This document shows, in pieces, positions 60,023-64,000 of a DNA stretch of 64,000 nucleotides. The stretch lies in the NCBI GenBank assembly GCA_964556755.1, contig CAZKXI010000008.1, forward strand, positions 70,574 through 134,573, read 5' to 3'. How positions within the stretch are numbered: position 1 is the first letter of the stretch; the number at the start of each line of letters is the position of its first letter. A model generated the notes under the pieces. The model did not search any database. It was not told where the DNA came from and was given only the letters and a program-made list of their open reading frames with translations. A program made the position numbers and the translations under genes. This DNA is from UBA4085 sp964556755. Lineage in GTDB: Bacteria > Acidobacteriota > Aminicenantia > Aminicenantales > UBA4085.

Positions 60023-60916
60023 CTAATTCAATTCGGCCATTAGGTTAGCGATAAGGACCTCGCCGTTCTCAGCAAGTGGCAGGAGAGGCGAGCGAACCCG
60101 GCCGCCCTTCTGGCCGATGAGGCCGATGGCGTATTTAAGCCCTGGGATGCCGAAAGTCTCCATAACCGCCTTGTTGAGCGGGACAAGGTCGAGCTGGCGG
60201 GCCGCGGCTTCCTCGAACCGGCCGCCCCGGAAAAGCTCGTAGATATGGATGCAATGACGCGGCGCCGCATTAGCCACGCCCAGGATGGCTCCCCGGGCGC
60301 CCATGACCAGGGCCGGAAGGACAAGGGAGCCGGATCCGACCAGACAGCTGAAGCCCTCCGGAACGCGGCGGACGATCTCCTCGATGTTGGCTAGGCTGCC
60401 CGAGCTGTCCTTGAGGCCGATGATGTTTGGATGGGCGGATAGCTCGATGACCAGCGAGGGCTCGATCACGACGCCCGTATTCTGGGGGATGTTGTAAATG
60501 ATGATCGGGATGCGGGCGGCGTCCGCCAAGGCCCCATAATGGCGCTTGAGGGCCTCGCGCGTCATGCGGGACTTGAAGTATCCGGGGGGCCTGACCAGGG
60601 CGGCGTCGGCCCCCAAATCGGCCGCGGAGTTGGTGAAGTCGATGGTCAAGGTCGTCGACTCCTGGCCAGTCCCGGCAATGAGGAGCTTGCCGGGGGCGGC
60701 GGCGGCTCGGGCGGTCTTGACCAGCTCCAGCCCCTCGCCCCACGACAGCGAGACGCACTCGCCGTTGGAGCCCATGACGACGTAGCCGGCAAGCCCCGTC
60801 GCGTTGAGCGAGGCGATGTTGCCGGCCAACGCTTCGTAGTCCACGTCCTCGTCGCGGGGGCCGCCTCCGAAGGGGGTCAGAAGCGCGGGAAAGATGCCTT
60901 GCAGTCGGATGGTCAT
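60023..60916 (-). CDS. DapA-family aldolase/dihydrodipicolinate synthase-like protein
   Basis: 297 residues of the class I (beta/alpha)8 aldolase family: GIFPALLTPF, GLAGYVVMGSNGECVSLSWGE, active-site Tyr141 in IIIYNIPQNTG and Schiff-base Lys169 in IIGLKDSSG. The VMGSNGE loop replaces the GTTGE of true DapA, and the PQNTG region resembles the 4-hydroxy-2-oxoglutarate aldolase/HOGA1 group, so lysine synthesis should not be assumed. Its neighbour, an exported beta-galactosidase, might suggest a sugar-acid role. It overlaps the upstream zincin gene by four bases. Confidence 0.87.
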   Translation of the reverse strand: MTIRLQGIFPALLTPFGGGPRDEDVDYEALAGNIASLNATGLAGYVVMGSNGECVSLSWGEGLELVKTARAAAAPGKLLIAGTGQESTTLTIDFTNSAADLGADAALVRPPGYFKSRMTREALKRHYGALADAARIPIIIYNIPQNTGVVIEPSLVIELSAHPNIIGLKDSSGSLANIEEIVRRVPEGFSCLVGSGSLVLPALVMGARGAILGVANAAPRHCIHIYELFRGGRFEEAAARQLDLVPLNKAVMETFGIPGLKYAIGLIGQKGGRVRSPLLPLAENGEVLIANLMAELN

Positions 60917-61392
60917 GTCGGATTCCTTTTGCGCCGCCGCTCGCGCTCGACCTCCCTCAGCTCGGCCTCTCCGAAGCCGAAGAAGTGGCCGACCTCGTGG
61001 ACCACGGTGTCCTGGACCTGCTCGCGGATCTGTTCCTCCGTGGCGCAGGCGCGTTCGATCGGCTTCTGGTAGATGACCACCACGTCGGGCGGGACGTTGC
61101 CGTAGTAGGAGCCGCGCTTGTCCAGGGGAATGCCGTGGTACAGGCCGAAGAGCTGGTAGGGAGAGCGGAGCCCCATATCGCGCATCGTCTCCGGCGAGGG
61201 GAAATCCTCCACCAGGATGGCGATGTTCTCGAGCAGCTTGCGAAACGTTTGCGGCAAGCCGTCAATTGATTCCTGGACCAGGCGCTGGAAGGAATCCCGC
61301 GGGATACGGGTCGGGGCGGAATCGGAGATGGGCGGATCGGCAGGGGAGTCCCAAAGACCCGACGGCCGCTTGCGCGGGGTTCTAGTCCTCAA
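60913..61392 (-). CDS. Zincin-like metallopeptidase family protein
   Basis: 159 residues with HEVGHFFGFGEAEL (His132, Glu133, His136) of the PF06262 'metallopeptidase family' and the typical preceding VVVIYQKPIERACATEEQI. Small soluble zincins of this family have no known substrate. The only usable start is a TTG at 61392, 11 bases inside the end of cobO, with GAGGAAGGG just upstream. The first ~30 residues (Arg/Pro-rich) are not conserved family sequence, so a shorter product is possible, but no other start codon precedes the core. Confidence 0.85.
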   Translation of the reverse strand: MRTRTPRKRPSGLWDSPADPPISDSAPTRIPRDSFQRLVQESIDGLPQTFRKLLENIAILVEDFPSPETMRDMGLRSPYQLFGLYHGIPLDKRGSYYGNVPPDVVVIYQKPIERACATEEQIREQVQDTVVHEVGHFFGFGEAELREVERERRRKRNPT

Positions 61393-61945
61393 TACCCTTC
61401 CTCGCAGCCACGCCCGCGGCGTAGTAGTGCTTGCGCTCGCGCATCTCGGTGACTAGATCGGCCTGTCGCTGGAGCCAAAGGGGGGCTTTGCGACCCGTCA
61501 GGACAAGCTCGACATCGGGTGGGCGTTCGTCGAGGACGGCCTCGACTTCGGCCCGGCTCAGGAGCATGAAGTGGAGAGCCAGACTGATCTCGTCGAGGAC
61601 CACGATGCGGTACTCGCCCGAAAGCATCGCCGCCCGGCATGCCTTGAGACCGCGCCGGGCCCGCCGGATTTCCTCGGGATCGGGGTGCTGGTCGGAGCGC
61701 AGGAACCGGATGTCGCCGAACTGCTTAATGACGATGGCGGGCTTGCCGCTCGTTCTGAGGCGTGCCGCGGCAGCGATCTCGCCCGTCTTGCGGCCCTTGC
61801 AGAACTGGCCGACAAATGTCCGGTATCCGTGTCCGGCGGCGCGCAGGGCCAGTCCCATGGCGGCGGTCGTCTTGCCCTTCCCGTTGCCCGTGTAGACCTG
61901 GATGTATCCCTTAAAGGGGCGGGCGGGCTTCGCCTTAAGGGGCAT
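61382..61945 (-). CDS. cobO: Cob(I)yrinic acid a,c-diamide adenosyltransferase
   Basis: 187 residues of the CobA/CobO/BtuR fold: P-loop GNGKGKTTAAMGLALRA, VGQFCKGRKTGE, VVLDEISLALHF and ELVLTGRKAPLWLQRQADLVTEM. It adds the 5'-deoxyadenosyl group to corrinoids, in de novo synthesis or salvage; no other cobalamin genes are in the window, so salvage is likely. The start ATG at 61945 lies eight bases after a TATAGT box and has no Shine-Dalgarno sequence. Divergent from serS. Confidence 0.93.
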   Translation of the reverse strand: MPLKAKPARPFKGYIQVYTGNGKGKTTAAMGLALRAAGHGYRTFVGQFCKGRKTGEIAAAARLRTSGKPAIVIKQFGDIRFLRSDQHPDPEEIRRARRGLKACRAAMLSGEYRIVVLDEISLALHFMLLSRAEVEAVLDERPPDVELVLTGRKAPLWLQRQADLVTEMRERKHYYAAGVAARKGIED

Positions 61946-61953
61946 GGGAGATC

Positions 61954-61983
61954 ACTATATTTCAACACCCCGGAGACGGTCAA
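61954..61983 (-). promoter_or_regulatory. Promoter of cobO, near-leaderless placement
   Basis: Minus strand: TTGACC (61983-61978), 18-base spacer, TATAGT (61959-61954). Eight bases separate the -10 from the ATG at 61945, so the mRNA would have a leader of two bases or none. Confidence 0.55.
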
Positions 61984-62026
61984 TCCATTAACGGTCTTCT
62001 GTATGTGTCTGCTCATTCGGTGAAAA

Positions 62027-62035
62027 TGCTATAAT
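62027..62035 (+). promoter_or_regulatory. Extended -10 promoter of serS, leaderless placement
   Basis: TGCTATAAT ends at 62035 and six bases separate it from the ATG at 62042, the expected transcription start. Spacing and motif are identical to those of dgt. Confidence 0.6.
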
Positions 62036-62041
62036 CGGGCC

Positions 62042-63316
62042 ATGTTAGACCCGAAATTCGTCCTGGAAAACGTCGATCTCGTCCGCCAGAAGTGCGAGCA
62101 GCGGGGCTTCGCCCTCGATCTGACGGAGTTTCTGCGCCTGTCCGAGGCCAAGAAGCAGGCCCTCCATAAAGCCGAGGACCTCCGGGCCCGCCGCAATAAG
62201 GCCTCGGAGCAGGTGGCCCAGATGAAGCGCCAGGGCCAGGACGCCTCGGCGCTGATCGCCGAAACCAAGGGCGTCGGAGACGAGATCAAGGCCCTCGACG
62301 AGGAGCTTAAAGCCTACGACGAGAAGATCCGCCTGACTCTGCTCAATATCCCCAATCCGCCCCACGACTCCGTCCCGGTCGGGCGCGATTCCTCCGGCAA
62401 CGTCGAGGTCCGCCGGGTCGGCGCCCCGCCCGTCTTCGACTTCAAGCCCCTGGCCCATTGGGACGTCGGGACCAACCTCGGCCTTCTGGATTTCGAGCGG
62501 GCCTCCAAGATCACCGGCGCCCGCTTCACCGTCTACCTGGGCGCGGCGGCCCGCCTGGAGCGGGCCCTTATCAGCTTTATGCTCGACATCCACACCCGCG
62601 AGCGCGGCTTCACCGAGGTCCTTCCCCCCTTCATCGCCAACGAGACCAGCCTGACCGGCACGGGCAACCTGCCCAAGTTCGCCCAGGACCTCTTCAAGCT
62701 CGAGAATTACCCCTGGTACCTGGTGCCCACGGCCGAGGTGCCTCTGACCAACTACTATCGCGACGAGATCATCGACGCCTCGATCCTGCCCCGACGCTTC
62801 GCCGCCTACACGCCCTGCTTCCGCAGCGAGGCCGGCTCCTACGGCAAGGACGTCCGCGGGCTCATCCGCCAGCATCAGTTCAACAAGGTCGAGATGATGA
62901 TCTTCTCGCTCCCCGAGACCTCCTTCGACGAGCTGGAGTGGATGACCGCCGGCGCCGAGGAAGTCCTCAAGCGCCTGGGCCTGGCTTACCGGGTGGTGAC
63001 TCTTTGCACGGGCGATATGGGCTTCGCCAGCCGCAAGACCTACGACATCGAGGTCTGGATGCCGTCGCGCAACGGCTACATGGAGATCTCGTCCTGCTCC
63101 AACTGCGGCGATTTCCAGGCCCGGCGGGCCAACATCCGCTTCCGGCGCGAGCCCAAGGCCAAGCCGGAGATCGTCCACACCCTCAACGGCTCGGGACTGG
63201 CCGTGGGACGGACGGTGGCGGCCATCATGGAGAACTTCCAGGACGAGGATGGGTTCGTCGTCATCCCAGAGGCCCTGCGGCCTTACATGGACGGCCGGGC
63301 GATTATCGACAAGTAG
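62042..63316 (+). CDS. serS: Seryl-tRNA synthetase
   Basis: 424 residues: N-terminal two-helix coiled-coil arm (~1-110) that grips tRNA-Ser, then the class II catalytic domain with motif 2 CFRSEAGSYGKDVRGLIRQH (followed by QFNKVEM) and motif 3 TLNGSGLAVGRTVAAIMENF. It charges tRNA-Ser and the selenocysteine tRNA. Full family length. The ATG at 62042 has no Shine-Dalgarno sequence; its position six bases after an extended -10 implies a leaderless mRNA. A tRNA-Ser gene lies about 560 bases downstream. Confidence 0.97.
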   Translation: MLDPKFVLENVDLVRQKCEQRGFALDLTEFLRLSEAKKQALHKAEDLRARRNKASEQVAQMKRQGQDASALIAETKGVGDEIKALDEELKAYDEKIRLTLLNIPNPPHDSVPVGRDSSGNVEVRRVGAPPVFDFKPLAHWDVGTNLGLLDFERASKITGARFTVYLGAAARLERALISFMLDIHTRERGFTEVLPPFIANETSLTGTGNLPKFAQDLFKLENYPWYLVPTAEVPLTNYYRDEIIDASILPRRFAAYTPCFRSEAGSYGKDVRGLIRQHQFNKVEMMIFSLPETSFDELEWMTAGAEEVLKRLGLAYRVVTLCTGDMGFASRKTYDIEVWMPSRNGYMEISSCSNCGDFQARRANIRFRREPKAKPEIVHTLNGSGLAVGRTVAAIMENFQDEDGFVVIPEALRPYMDGRAIIDK

Positions 63317-63324
63317 CTTCTGCG

Positions 63325-63669
63325 CTACTTGGCGCGAATCATCGTCAGCAGCATCTTGAACCGCTCATGGGCGTGGAGGGAGTGCGGCTTGTCGGCCGGC
63401 ATGATGACCGACTGGCCGGCCTTCAAGGGGAACTCCTGACCCTCGATCACGACCAGGCCGTGGCCGTCCAGGATCTGGACCAGGGCGTCGTAGGGGGCGG
63501 AATGGGTGCTGAGCTTCTGGCCCTTGTCGAAGGCGAAGACGGTTACTGTGCCCACGTCCTTGTCGACGATGGCCCGACTGACGACGGAGCCCTCCTGATA
63601 GTCGACCAGCTTGGCCAGGTCCAGGGTGGCGGCCAAGAGATTCGCGTCCACCGGCTTGGATTCTCTCAT
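63325..63669 (-). CDS. Cupin-domain protein
   Basis: 114 residues forming one small cupin: KLSTHSAPYDALVQILDGHGLVVIEG (in part: HSAPYDALVQILDG) carries the first metal motif in a degenerate form (His, no second His), and MPADKPHSLHAHERFKMLL holds the second, with His in PHSLHA. It could bind a small ligand or metal; no reaction can be assigned. GGAGATCCCC precedes the ATG. It is convergent with serS, with eight bases between the stop codons. Confidence 0.88.
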   Translation of the reverse strand: MRESKPVDANLLAATLDLAKLVDYQEGSVVSRAIVDKDVGTVTVFAFDKGQKLSTHSAPYDALVQILDGHGLVVIEGQEFPLKAGQSVIMPADKPHSLHAHERFKMLLTMIRAK

Positions 63670-63838
63670 GGGGATCTCCTCTTAGAGGCTATTATAAGGC
63701 CGGCCCTTGTGAACGCCTTGACCTAAGTCAAAAACGCTCAACCCCTCGCCGTCCATCCTCAGCGCTCCGGGCGGGGGGAGGCCGGCGAAAGGACTGTCGT
63801 TAGCCCTATGAGCCGGGGGATGTTCGCTATCCGCGGAG

Positions 63839-63867
63839 TTGATGCGGGTTGGGGGGAACGGTATGAT
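63839..63867 (+). promoter_or_regulatory. Promoter of tRNA-Ser
   Basis: TTGATG (63839-63844), 17-base spacer, TATGAT (63862-63867); the tRNA begins 12 bases after the -10. Confidence 0.55.
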
Positions 63868-63878
63868 ACCTGGGCCGC

Positions 63879-63966
63879 GGAGGGATGGCCGAGTGGTTGA
63901 AGGCGGCGGTCTTGAAAACCGCTTTCCGGTGTCCCCGGAACGGGGGTTCGAATCCCTCTCCCTCCG
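63879..63966 (+). tRNA. tRNA-Ser (UGA)
   Basis: 88 bases. Acceptor stem GGAGGGA pairs with TCCCTCC; discriminator G at 63966. The D arm contains GGCCGAGTGGTTGAAGG, the anticodon arm reads GCGGTCTTGAAAACCGC with TGA as anticodon, a long variable arm (CCGGTGTCCCCGG) marks a class II tRNA, and the T arm is GGGGGTTCGAATCCCT. The 3' CCA is not encoded (CACC follows). Confidence 0.96.
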
Positions 63967-64000
63967 CACCTTTCCCGAAACGCCGTCGAATCCCCCCTTC

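Noticed and set aside
57076..60048. 990-codon plus-strand frame opposite the LacZ-type gene
   Set aside because: Antisense to a gene with both catalytic glutamates identified; composition typical of a GC-driven shadow.
63682..63969. 95-codon minus-strand frame over the end of the window
   Set aside because: It covers the tRNA-Ser gene on the other strand, which is fully supported by structure.
1..64000. CRISPR array, prophage, integron or insertion sequence
   Set aside because: No regularly spaced repeats, integrase, transposase or phage structural genes were found on either strand.

Overview
The window is GC-rich (mostly 65-70% by eye), gene-dense bacterial DNA, probably from an uncultured member of the Acidobacteriota/Aminicenantota group. 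This placement is an inference from gene content, not a phylogeny: a VWFA protein of the acidobacterial secreted type, DUF5107-TPR and sulfatase-like-TPR proteins, many secreted peptidases and beta-galactosidases, system II cytochrome c biogenesis, and an SRP RNA with an Alu domain. There is no rRNA, CRISPR array, prophage or recognisable insertion sequence.

Layout. 1-2.7 kb: the 3' end of a thiE-like gene, then rrf2-resB-ccsA on the minus strand. 2.9-8.9 kb: a tight plus-strand operon iorA-iorB-acd-SthA-like flavoprotein for fermentative 2-oxoacid oxidation, divergent from rrf2 across a likely Rrf2 operator. 9-15.4 kb: a secreted GH2 enzyme, an inverted-repeat element, and DUF2207, DUF6599, DUF362 and FmdB-type genes. 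15.4-18.8 kb: a VWFA protein behind an 18-base T tract, an EF-P-like factor (EfpL type) and a lipoprotein. 19-24.9 kb: housekeeping genes (pcrA, rmuC, a GIY-YIG protein, yggS, dgt). 24.9-37.7 kb: a UshA-like nucleotidase, a DUF5107-TPR protein, transketolase, two minus-strand envelope proteins and a sulfatase-like TPR protein. 37.7-39.6 kb: a glcD-type oxidase and an ACT protein. 39.6-43.2 kb: a lower-GC stretch with an alpha/beta-hydrolase/beta-lactamase fusion, a small membrane protein and about 1 kb of weakly coding DNA. 43.2-52.6 kb: an M14 carboxypeptidase, an amidohydrolase with a membrane protein, a GH35 beta-galactosidase, DUF4256, a YugP-type protease and an outer-membrane protein. 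52.6-64 kb: SRP RNA, M24 and M1 peptidases, a LacZ-type GH2, a DapA-family aldolase, a zincin, cobO, serS, a cupin and tRNA-Ser(UGA).

Taken together the genes suggest a heterotroph that degrades proteins and galactosides outside the cytoplasm. Exported peptidases would feed an Ior-type oxidoreductase, and an ADP-forming acyl-CoA synthetase would make ATP by substrate-level phosphorylation. The most unusual points are the IorA without its ferredoxin domain, set next to a permuted ADP-forming acyl-CoA synthetase and a transhydrogenase-like flavoprotein; several promoters placed so that the transcript would start at the start codon (serS, dgt, probably cobO); a BIME-like inverted repeat at 10.85-11.08 kb; and the T18 tract.
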